From assembly GCA_907165065.1 (NCBI GenBank), contig OU015530.1:44642965-44706964 (forward strand): a stretch of 64,000 nt of DNA, written 5' to 3'. The stretch is from Caprimulgus europaeus (taxonomy: Eukaryota > Chordata > Aves > Caprimulgiformes > Caprimulgidae). Below are positions 39,449-52,273 of this stretch, in pieces. The translations under genes and the position numbers were made by a program. Within the stretch, counting starts at the first letter, position 1; each line of letters starts with the position of its first letter. Under the pieces are notes generated by a model, which worked only from the letters and a program-made list of their open reading frames with translations, was not told where the DNA came from and did not search any database.

Positions 39449-41255
39449 TTTCATAAATTCTTATATATCACTGCCTAAACTACAGGCAGATGAAATTACC
39501 TATCCATTACAAATATGTGGTCTATTTACTGTAATAACATTTCATATATCCATCACGTAAGAAAGACTTCTATGAATGCATCAGATTGAAAAGCTATTTA
39601 AGTGTCACTAGTACTTTAAGGAATGAAAAAAAAATCATGGCAAGTAAATAAGTCTGAAGTTAGAACAACATTTTTCAGAAATACATAATCATATAAAATA
39701 GGTCATGCAGGAAACCTTTTAATATCTCACATCATAGTGTTTGTGCCTTAAGGAACATGATTTCAAACACCTTATAAACCAATTCTTTAACAATACTCTA
39801 TGAAGTATAATGGTCCAGTAATATACACTGGTTTCTGAGTGACGAGTGGAAAAGCATTGATTTTCAGCTTTCCACCAAGTACAAAATGAAATGAGATCTT
39901 TCAGCAATTTCTCAATTTCCAGAGTTGCCAATGTGATATGTCTCATAAGGACTCATAAGGACTTGACAAGATGTTAAAAGGAATTAACCACTACCTCCCA
40001 GCGTATATGTATTGATGTTATTTTCCTTCCTAAAATTTACTGCAGAGGATTCCTCCCCACAATTAGACTCCACCACTTCTGCCAGTGGCAAACTACTTTG
40101 ACCATAAGCAGGATGCTTTTTACATCACATAAACAAACAAGACTGGCCATAAGGATAAACAATGTAGTTAAATATAGTTTGTTTCATCTGTGAAGGAGAT
40201 ACCATTGATAAAAACAAATAGAACAAAACCCTCTCAAAAAATCTCCAACTTCTGAATATAAATAAAAAATTAATTTTCACTTTACTTTTCATCCATTAGC
40301 CCACATTAATTTAAGGATCTACCTTCAAATTGTATATTTAGGTTTAGCAAGTGGAGAGATGGGATTCAGTGACCACAGTACTCTCTCCAAGCTCTGGGCA
40401 TGCACCGCTCACCTATAATCAGACATCTCTAGAATGCAAAACCCCCAGCTCGTTAAATGCTTGGAAAGGAGAAGCCTGAATCCTTCCACCAAAGAGGAAC
40501 AGATGGGTTGACTGGAAGGACATAAAAGATAGAAGAACCTTAACTTTGTATTCTGTTTAGAAAGGGCCACATTCAACAGTAACAACAAATTAAACTGATT
40601 AAATTATAGTGTTCAAATGCTGCATAACATCAGTTCGCAATCCAAATTTTGGTTAGCAGGACTAGCAAAGAACAGATTTTAACAGTTTACACTGGTAGGA
40701 TCAAAGCACTTCACTTAATGAATGGGAGAGCCTTTGCTTTTTCAGCTTTTTGTACTCAAATATTCCCCATAATTTTCTCAGGATGAAGAACTCCAAATTG
40801 TATTGATGGCATTAATGAGAAATAAAGATGTGCATATTACACAAACATCTGGTTTTTTGAACTGTAATCTAAAGACATACAATAACCATTTGATGCCTGA
40901 GACATTGGCTTTTCTAGTTGGTACATCATGTTTTGTTTTATAACAGGATATATAATTTTTCTTTTTAATTTTTTTTAATTAAATGCTGCCTTCTGCCATC
41001 TGAAAAAATGTGAAAGTTGTTCTCTTTTTTTCTCCAAGCAACAGAACACCCAAGTGATCTGTATGTGTGTGCAAATTGCACTGATATACCAATGAAAATA
41101 TTATACATAATTCAGCTATAATGTATTTAAAATTCTAATATACATTATACCTTTAAATGGATGAACAGTGACAGGTTTTGATCTACCCTTTATAAGTATA
41201 GTCTCTCATCATAAGCAGTAGCAGCACTTAAAGAACTGAAAATCACAAACCTAAG

Positions 41256-41495
41256 CGGACACTCGTCACTTCCAGCAAAGGGAGCTCATTAGCAGTCGCT
41301 GCGAACGGGGGCACTGAGGGCGTTCGGCTCGCACCCACTTCGACCCCTCGTTTTGTAACCCGGAGCAGGAAGTTCATCTCTCTCTTATCTTTCTGTGCAT
41401 TTTCCCACTGCAACCATTTGTAAAGGTACTAACTCGGGCTGCTTTTGTAAAAACAAACAAATAGCTGTCACACTTCAGATTACACGGCAAGGCGA
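41256..41495. promoter_or_regulatory. Intronic CpG cluster, candidate alternative promoter or enhancer
   Basis: I count 11 CpG between 41256 and 41362, and three more by about 41495, in a window that is otherwise very poor in CpG. The local sequence is GC-rich (for example GTCGCTGCGAACGGGGG and CGTTCGGCTCGCACCC). A TATA-like TTTATAAGT lies about 65 bp before it on the plus strand. It is shorter than a classical CpG island. No coding similarity or known repeat is recognised. It could be an intragenic promoter, an enhancer or a fragment of a GC-rich insert; the sequence alone does not decide. Confidence 0.35.
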
Positions 41496-44400
41496 CTGGA
41501 GAAGAGAGGAAGCAAAACCACTGGGGTTTAAGTGAGGCTGTGGCTGTGGTAAATGGAGAAAGATGTGGTTCTCACAACAGTATCAGTGCTTGGTATCTAT
41601 TCAGAAAGAAACCAGGACTTTCAAGTAATTAAACTGGGAGACCTGAATAGAGTTCACTGTAAGTCTGACATTTATTCCACCGAAGTGGTAACCCAAACAG
41701 GGAGTGCAATTGCATACTTTCACAATAGGGAGCCTACATAAATCCTCATGAATTTATATTAAAACTTGTCTTATATTCTATCAAGATGGAAGAACAAAAG
41801 AAAACAACCAACCTAAGATAATAAAATGCCAATGCTAATAGTGTCTATTGGGTTCTAAATACATGGGTCTATGAGAGACCAAGCTAGTTTTTAGGCAGTC
41901 CTGGGGGCAAGGATTACTGGCTTATAGGATGAAGGGTAGAGGAACAAAAAACTCCAATGTGTTAGCACTAAAGTGAAATTAAACCCCATGAAGAGTCTCA
42001 CAAAGGCTCTAACTAATCCTTCTCTGGGTTATCACAGATGGAGAAGGAAAAATACCACAATGACTTCCAAGTATTATTTTCAGTTTTACACGTTAGAGAA
42101 CTGCAAATAGTTCATTAACCCACTGTTCTCCACCGAGTTGTCTTGGAAAGTCTGTTTGATTATCCCATAATGGCATATGTGCCATTTTTTAGGCCAAGGA
42201 ATTTTTTCCGGAAGGCAGATTCTCACAGCAATGAAGCTTTGTTATGCCACAAAAGGGCAATATTCACATGAAGACAAGGATTTAAAGCTTATTACTATTA
42301 ATTTCTGAAACATTACCAATTATTTGGGGAGCTTGGATAACAAACAGGTCCCTGCTCTGAAGTGCTTGCAACCTAATCAAGTATTTACAGCGTATTTACC
42401 CATATGAGTGGCACCTTCCCCGGCAGCACGTCATCTGTAGGGCTCTGACAGCAGAGGGTGATAAACAATAAAGAACAAGGGATCCGGGTTTAAGAAAACA
42501 CTTCTGCATCAGCAAACAGAAGTAAACAGAGGTAGGAAGGAAGAGTTTACTCATAGTCTCATTCAGTCTAGGTTGTTAGCCTTCTGCACAGCTCTGCAGG
42601 TTTTAAATGTCATTGGTTAGACGGCTTACAGTGCAGTGGCCTTTTTCTTTGTGAAAGGGCTCAGAGTCAACTTCCAGAACTGTCAAAAAATCTCTTCATT
42701 TAAGAAACTAGAAATATCCTAGCACTTTAAGGGATGCATCACCCTGAGTAATAACTCCTATCTCCATCTCTGGTGGGCTTGGCAGTAAGCTCAGATTCCT
42801 ATGCATAAATGATATCACAGACTTAAGAACACTCCTGTGACTGACATAACTAATAAAGAAGTTTAATATAGCTGCACAAGCGCCTTGTTTTTTTAACAAA
42901 TATTTATCCAGGCATGGCAATATAGTATTTCATAGCTTTCATGACCTATTCTGCTATTGCTAAGAGTTATTTTACACACAGTAGAAAGATAGAGTCTGCT
43001 TATTTCACTTTTTACATATTCCTATATTATATTAGAGTGTTTCTTCCCAGTTTATGGGATTCATTACTCTCATGCCAATTTAAGCACAAAATACTCCTGA
43101 GCAAATAAAAGGTAATATCTAAATAAAATGTTCTCCCTTTCTCTTCAGAAAAGCAGCAAGCAAAGTATGTGGCCTCGACCTTAAAAACAGCACCTTGCCT
43201 CTTCGCACCAAACAGATGACAGCTGAAGCAAGTGGGGTTATTTTCAGTTCCCAAATATTCCTTTGACATAACTTGATTTCACTTCTCATAGAAAAGAAAC
43301 CAGTTCATAAAGGTCTCCCTTTCTAAAATGATCATTTTTTTTTCCTTTTTAATGGCAAAATGCATGCAAAAAGCATATGATTATGGTATTTATGTTTCCA
43401 TTAAAATGTCCTCAGAAAGCTGAGGGAGTCTAGCCTACTATTTTCAAGCTATTTAGATTTACAGCAGCACAGTGCCTATTTTATTTCAATTATATTTCAG
43501 GACAATGCTCTCTTGGTGGGAAATGATTACACAGTGACAGCCAGCAAACGTCCATTAGGAGTTGTCTTTCTACATACTGCTCAGCTATGGATGTCAGGTG
43601 ATTGCTATAAAACCCCACTGTATAGCATCATTGTCATCTACATGAAAACCACTATTGATCAGTAGTGCAGCTTCTCTTCTGTACGATGCAAAACATACTA
43701 CAGATATTTTTCAGCTAAAATCTTTATCCACAAGAACACAGTTCTCGAGACTCTTCTTTCCTGAACTGAAAAATATAGATTATACATTCCACCTTGATTT
43801 TGCTCCGTTTATGTGTAACATAAGACGCAAAAAACTTCTTAGCAACCTCTGTAAGCTATCAAAACACACATTCTACTTATTTATTGCTAAAGCTTCATTT
43901 CTTCTGATCAATAAACTCCTCATCTCTTAAGAAAGAGAATCTGCTCTAATTCTGCAGGATGAAGAACAGAAAACAACTTTTTTTTGGTGCTATCTGTGAG
44001 ACTTGCCATGACTAGTGTAACCAGGATTTAAAATGTGTTTCAAGATTCACAGGAGCTACTTGTAGGCACGGATTACGTAAGAAGTCCAAATAATGAACCT
44101 CACATATTTCAACTATATATTTAACAGATAATAACTATCACTGAAAAATCAAACCAATCAACCAAGCAACATCTTTCTCCAAACTCCACCAATATCCATC
44201 AATGATTTAGCTCTGACCCAACAAAAACCTGCATTAAAGCAATTCTAAAAGAGCTTCAAGTCCTGTAAAAATATTTTTGAGTAAAATCTACTATTTTTAG
44301 GGTTATTTTTAATAGCCATTGTTGATAAGATGGATAAAGCAATGTCACATACATATGTGAGGGTCTTCAATGAGTAAGTTAACATCTCTTTTGCCTTTGC

Positions 44401-47400
44401 TGTGTTTTGGCATTATACAATCCACTTTCTAACTTAGGGAAATGGACAGACAAATTATTTAAGGAATAACCACATTCTTCTTACTGGTTTGTACTATCTG
44501 TCTACAGTTGCAGTACTTGGGATACATGCAAATGTAAAATACATCCAAGAAGGAGAATGAAGAAACAGGCCTGCTTTTAACAGTGGTTTCAAGTTAGATT
44601 ATAAGATAACTTGGAGGACCTCTGCCTGACAACTTGATGGTACCATCATTTAGTGAAGCAGTATAATAGTTGTCCTCATAATATCCTTAAACTTGCAGAA
44701 AATAAACCAAAATCGTCCATTACCCCGATGAGCAGTTTACATACTTGTCCTCCACTTTGTTATCATTCATATGCCATGATACAGTTAAACGTACATCAGT
44801 TGGTGGCATGTGTTGAAGAAAACAAGAACTTGAAGGAATATTAAAGAAAAACAAACCCTGACAAGGCCTCACACACAGGCGCAGTAATTCTCTTGCAAGT
44901 TAAGGAAAAATTTGTCTTAAGTGTTCAACGATGGTATGCAAACTATTATGGGACATTTTGTTATAGGCTTCTTTGCAAGAGACTTTTAAATAACCTTTTG
45001 GACATACTTAAATGTCAAATTTTGTTTGGCACTAACCACTAAACTGTAACAGAAATAACATTTCCCATATAAACAATGTTGCTTTTAATATGAATGTGCT
45101 AAAGATTTGAGACAGCATGGCCATTACCAGCTCCTGGCAGTTCAGCATGAGGGTAACGTGCTGTGGGTGATTTTCCTTCCCATCCACAAAGGCTGGGAGT
45201 GACTGTTTCCATTTAGGTAACCTCTGAAACGTCCAGAGGAAAGGAAAGGATGTCAGGGCAAAGTGGTAAATAAAACACACTGAAAATAACGCTCATTGCA
45301 GGTGAATGCTAATGTAAACAATACTTTAAGGATGAAGAACTGCAACCAACCATTTCTCCTCAAATTTCTTGTAGCATTATCAGGATAAACCAGATTGCAG
45401 AGAAGAGAGCTCCCTGGAGAAGAGCCTCATCAAGAGGTATTTACATGCTTGGTGTGGAGAGGGACTACACGGGAGATGCCAAGTGAAGGGGGAAGGTGTC
45501 ACTGCTGGAAAGGGACAGCGAGAAACGAGTTGTGATGCACATGGGTTGAGGAGCCAGATGGGTATATAACTCACATAACAAGTGTCTTAGGCCCACATGG
45601 CCACAATTCTTAAAATGATGTTCAGATAATACTTTCTTAGTAAATCTACGTTAAAGCTTGTAAAACACAGAGCAGTCTTGGGAAGATAGCTCAGCTGTGA
45701 TCCAGGCTCTCCTGCTGAACATTACAAGGGGTCAAGCTCCTGGACGTCCTTCACACCCCCCAAGAAAGACTGAAAGCTGCTCCCTCATAGCTGCTGTATC
45801 TCCTCCATGCCTGAAGCAAGTGACATACTCTCTCAGCAGTGGGTCTGAGGTATGGACCTGACTTCTGGGAGAGATAAATTTGAGCCTGAGATTGAGCAAG
45901 TTGCTGCCACGTTCCCCAAAAGGTGTCCAAAGCTGGGTACGATTCACCAGCTCCACAGTTCAGCAGTTAGAAAAGACGTGAGGAGAGAGGAAAGAAAACC
46001 CCATACACTAGACACCTTCACCTCTCAGATCCCTTAATAGGTACTTCAGAGCACATTTATAGCAAATAATAATATTTTTCCATCCAAACTGCCTATTTCT
46101 TTCCAGGTGTTTCTTGCTGAACACTTCCTCCCTTTATCATGGGATTGGGGGTGGCTCTTCTGGCCCCAGTTCTCGTCCCCAACTTGCATTTTCTCCTGTG
46201 CACTACAGGTCTTTTCTTTTGTCACAGGATGATCCAGCTGTGAGAGACAGGGCCCTCTGTGTGTCAAGAGCAGCCTGAATGTGCAGAACTACCACACTGC
46301 TCTTCAGTCCTACCCTTATGATTAACATCAGATTCCCCCAGTACTCCGTTATCTTCAGTTTTACTCACTCTCTCCCAGCTCTTTTATCAGCAATCACACA
46401 GAGTTAGCAGGTCACGCAGGTCTTACATTTCACCGCGCCAGGTTTGCATCAAAGAACTTTTTTTTTGTTGATGTGACATTGATGCCATTCAACTCAGGCA
46501 TGAAACACTGTCTTTGGTCTAACAAAAACAGCCATGAGAGTCACCACGTGACAGCCACGTCCAACCAAGCTATCCTGATTTCCAAAGGCACAAAAGTGCT
46601 GAAATGTCAGGCACCTGGGTGTACCAGCGGCAGTCAATATAAAGCTAAGGAACATAAAATTTCAAGGGCACAGATTAAATTGTTGTCTTTTAAAACTATT
46701 TTGCTTCTTCACTGAAATAATGTACCTATCCACAATATAAAAATTATGTTTATTTAATATGAAAAGTAGCCCTTTTTTGCAGTTCAATACAGCAGAATAG
46801 CGCAATCGAGAAAATAAAGAGGCAGTTGTATTACTGAATTTTAGTAAAAACTTAAGCATTTGATGATGCAGCTGAAATCTCCTTGTTTGCCATGTTAGAG
46901 GATATATTTTTACTAATACTATGGAAAGGAACTTTTCAAAATAGATCTAGCGGAGGCTTAAATATAGCACTCAGTTCTCACTTGCAAAGAGTTTTAGACA
47001 ATTAGCTGAACTCTGCATGACAGCTACTTTCCTTAAGACCAAATGCAAATTACTCTGTTACCACCTAGAACACAACATGCAAGATGAACACCAGTCCGCA
47101 TGTAGAGCTATACAGATCTTGAACACTGTAATCAAAGACACCGCTTTCCTCATTTAACTGGAAGTCCACTTTTTTCTTCTGGAAAGAATGGGGTAGGAAA
47201 TAAAACAACAAGTGTCTTTACTACGAGCTAAATTAATAATCTCTGACTGAGTTAACGATACCTCCTGCACTAGGATATTTGTGTTAGTTTTTGCAAAGCT
47301 GAGAAAATGCAGATTTCCACAAGATGATAGATGTAAGCCAAGAAAACAGATGTATTTTTATTGTTAAAGTACAAAAAAGCTGTGAATTTTGCCTTTGGTT

Positions 47401-48088
47401 ATTTCTACTTTATGTTAGTTTACATGCCTGTTTTAGCTCCAGGTTTTTAAATGAACTCAAAATTCCATCAATAGAAACTGGAATTTTGCCCAATTTCAGC
47501 ATAAAACCGAGCATGACACAGTTCAGATAATGTAACCACAGGAAAAGCATAAAACATAAGATAAAGCCTAAGAAGAGAAGTAACTCACGACTCAGGCTTG
47601 GAGTTTACTCTTTTGGTCTGTATTTAACCAAAAAGCTCCACCTGTTAGATTGAAGTTCAGAACCACAGTAGGACTCAAATCCAGGTAAGCTATAACACAA
47701 TTTTGCTTTTACAAGAACTTTTCCCAGATTTTGTAACTGCTGTGAATAGGTTGGAAATGTTGTATTCCACAAGCCTATAAGTTAGAGTCTGATAAATAAA
47801 CCAGATGATGTTATAAGTTTGAATTCAATTTGAATGATACCAAACTGACTCAAAAATTCCAAACCATCTGAAGAACGAGAGGAAAAGCAGTTGCTCTGCA
47901 GAAAATAATTTTCATGTCCCACTCTGTTACAGTTTGATTTGTGTGAGCTCAACACTTTTCTACTAAAGGCTTTTAAAAAGACATTAATAAAAATGCAGTT
48001 CTGACTTTCCAATTCATGTACAGTCATCTCCCATGACAAAAGCATTACAAGGCTGGATTTTAAAAGAGTGTATTGATTAATGCCTGGT

Positions 48089-48840
<752 letters not shown>

Positions 48841-49057
48841 GATTGGATATTAGGAAAAATTAGGAAAAATTAGGAAAAATTTCTTTACTGAAAGGGTTAT
48901 CAAGCACAGGCACAGGTTGCCCAGGAGAGTGGTTGTCACCATCCCTGGACATGTAGATGTGGCACTTAGGGACATGGTTTAGTGGGACTTGGCAGTGTTA
49001 GGTTTACAGTTGGACTCAATGATCTTGAGATCTTTTCCAACCTAAATGATTCTATTA
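48841..49057 (+). mobile_element. CR1 LINE 3' tail near the PARD3 exon
   Basis: The sense-strand text includes GGATATTAGGAAAAATT, TTTCTTTACTGAAAGGGTTA, CAGGTTGCCCAGGAGAGTGG, CACCATCCCTGGACATGTAG, CTTAGGGACATGGTTTAGTG, CTTGGCAGTGTTAGGTTTAC, TTGGACTCAATGATCTTGAG and TTTCCAACCTAAATGATTCT. This is a well-preserved CR1 3' UTR. It sits about 490 bp upstream of the exon acceptor in the direction of transcription and is antisense to PARD3. It contains a threefold 10-bp repeat, listed separately. Confidence 0.94.
48851..48880 (+). repeat. Threefold tandem 10-bp repeat inside a CR1
   Basis: The unit TAGGAAAAAT occurs three times head to tail with no mismatches. The remembered CR1 sequence has one copy here, so two extra copies were most likely added by replication slippage after insertion. 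Confidence 0.95.
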
Positions 49058-50907
49058 TATATATTTTATGTATGCATGCATGCAGTAAACAGCAGAAGTA
49101 GATTCTATTATGAATCATTTAAAATGTGCATGTTTTGTTTAAAAGGTAAACAAACTGAATCTGGCACTTCTCAAAAGTAGACAGTTTCTTCTCAGAAAGT
49201 AACACCATGTGCCTTATGTTAAAGTTAAAAATGAAAGGTGATGCTGCACTGGGGTTTTGTACCTAGGTGCACTTGTTTAGCTGTATGATAAAAAGTGACA
49301 GATAAAACCAGATGACAAACATAAATTGAGCACAGGTCATATTTTCAAAAGCACACAAAGCTATTACTAAAAGCTATCTAGGCTTCAAAGTTTCTTTGGC
49401 ATTTTAGAAAATTTGATGTATCACACACACATGCACTGTGAACTGAAAAAAAACACTTTCCCCTCCTCCCCCAGCGTTGTCTCCCCAGACCAATTTAATG
49501 TTCTGTCATCATTGCAAAATGAAGCACTCAGCTGTCTCCTCCCTTCCATTAGTAAAATGTGCTCCTTTTTCATCTAATACAGCCATGGCTACACAGTGTG
49601 ACAGCATCCATCCATTCAGACTACAGCTCTGAGCACCCCTGTTACGTGTCATTTCCAAAGACAGCTTGTTCACTGACTTTCAACAAGAGCAGCTTACTCA
49701 AAGTAGGCTACATTTGAAAGTAAACCCTGTCTCTTTTGAAAATAGAAAAGCCTTAAAGTTAGGCAACATTGACATTTTTGGAAATTTTAAACTTGGCCCC
49801 ACTCAGGATTAGTCTTTGCAGAAAGAAAAGGGGAAACACAAAGAGTGGGATTCATGTTGCACTTAAAGACATCAGAATTTGGCTGCCAGCAGTAGCTGAG
49901 ATCCTGCCAGCTATGTGTGCAGGCTCCCTTACAGTCCAGGGAGCCGTAAGTCAGCAGACTTCAGAGAGTAACCAGCTGCTGTGCAAGTCGGTGTGTCCTA
50001 GCGTGACAGGAGTCACTCTATAGACACTTTTGATGCTGTTGTTTAGGTCTTCACTGGGACCCTGGATATCTGTCCTTGATTTAGCAGCTCAAACATAGGC
50101 AGCTACGGCCCCCTGATGTTCCCAGGTAATCCTGCAGGACCTCCAGCTGCTGGCCAGGAATGACTCCTGTAGGTCCTTGTCACATCTGCCAGCCCCATGC
50201 TGACATCTCAGAGACTATGATAACTCAAATGACGAAGATGACTGTGTTCAAGCATGTGAATCCAGCCCTGAGCTGGTATTTGAATATCTAAATTTAAGTG
50301 TCTTCATCAGACTGAGTCCCAAGCAAATTGTTCTTTCTATGCTAACAAAGATCACTGTAACACAAGAAGGGAATAGGATGGCACGGATAGGAAGCCCTAT
50401 TTTCCTTAAAAATCCTGCAAGTATTGACCAAGGATACTGGATACAACTGACCAGTTAAACTCCCTTCAACAGCCAGTGCCATCTACACTGATGGTTCAGT
50501 GATTCATTTACATGCCCTAAGTTATATCTCAGCCTAATTCTTCTTTTCCTGTCCCCTACTTCTGACTTGTACACCACAACTCTCATTCATATTAAGTCAC
50601 AGTAGAAAGAAAAACAACAGCGGGCAAATAGAAGAAATCTGAGAAAATATAACATAAACCAACTTTTTTATTATTATTTTTCAAGTTTGCAAATACAAAT
50701 TAATTTTTTTACTGATTGCTTTTTATTATAATAGGGAAAATGGAAAAGAAAACTCTAACAGTATTCAGCTGACATAAATTCAGCAACATCAGACTGGAAT
50801 TGTTGGGTTTTTTTGGTTTTAATTTAATTTACAGTGAAGAAGGACTCAGGTTTAAATCCAAAACACATTTCAAATTTAAACTATATTTCTGCATGCCTAT
50901 TTTTAAA

Positions 50908-50936
50908 ATGTAAAAAAAAAAAAAAAAGTTTTACAT
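50908..50936 (+). repeat. A16 run flanked by 8-bp inverted arms
   Basis: ATGTAAAA at the left and TTTTACAT at the right enclose the rest of a 16-A run (50912-50927). The arms are perfect inverted copies. Confidence 0.85.
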
Positions 50937-52248
50937 TGTCCTATACCCCAAAATTGCAGTTCAGAAATGTTACAACCTTAATCACTTGGAAGTTATCTAT
51001 GCAGAAGGAAAAACAGGCCTGAAAATAACCTGCCATTGTTGATTCCTCTCTCTGGTGATTTCATTTCCAATTTGTAGTCCTGTATTAATTACCCTGTGGA
51101 GGGTTGCATTTGTCTATTGATATTTTTCCTCTGAATGGGAAAAGCAAAGGAAAACAGAATTTTCCTAGCTATTGGTAGACTTAATTTTAACTTTAATGGA
51201 CAACATACCATCACATACTAGAATACTGTCTAACATCAATTCGAGCAAAAAAAAAATCATGTATTCTAGGTAACTAAAATTTCAGTGTATGAAATCTGAC
51301 AGCATAGCCATAATATGGCATCGAGTAATTCACTCAGATGAAAACATTGATATCTAAAGTGCTTATAAAACAGAATTACCTGGTGATAACGGGTGATATT
51401 GGCCTCAGTGTTAAACTGGCTGCCATAAGACATGCTTGTGAATTTATCTAACTTTTGACCATGAACATCACATCACCCTCCACAGGTGCAGACATGAGTG
51501 TCCCCTGTTTCATGTTAACCAACTTTTCTCATGCATCTGCTTATCAACTATACAGTATGTTTGGATGCAGCACCACTTGCAGCAAGAACATCATGATTTT
51601 CCCATGCATGGTTCAATGAGGGACACTTGTTCCTAATCAAGTGGGAGAGAACTGATTGTTGAAGTGTTATGCAGGTAATTACATTCATGTCCACCAGGAA
51701 AATCTTTAGGATATTTTCTACAATTGCTAATACAATATGTTAATACACATACCTAGTATTAAAAATCAGAGTCTAAATGCATTATAAATCTTTCTATTAA
51801 TTATAACCAAAGTACCCAGTTACCACTTACAGTAACATTAACAAAGGAAAACCCTAAAGTGAAACTTGTAAGATGTCTGACTATGCTGACACCCAAAATG
51901 TTCTGATTTTTTAATCAATTTTTTTGTCCTTTAAGTTTAAACCGCTGTGCAAATCCTATCACTTTCACATGACAAAAGTGTAAGCAATCTGATTACTTAA
52001 CATACTTCGGAATTTTGTTTAAACTATAGCACTTTTTTTTTGCCTTCTTCAGGACATACTCTACTTAAACATTTTATCTCCAAACTTAGACAAACCAAAC
52101 GCCCAGGGAAAAATACATAGCAATATTACTGAAAAGAATAGCAGCAATCAGCTAAGTATTTCACTATCCCTTTTGCAATTATAATATTTCAACTCTGAAT
52201 ATATTTTTATATAAGAACTTGAACTTAATGCAATGTTATTTTTTTATG

Positions 52249-52273
52249 ATGTGCACGTGTGTGTATATGCATG
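52249..52273. repeat. Alternating purine-pyrimidine tract with E-box
   Basis: All 25 bases alternate purine and pyrimidine, with ATGTGCACGTGTGTGT followed by ATATGCATG. The E-box CACGTG is at 52254-52259. Confidence 0.85.
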
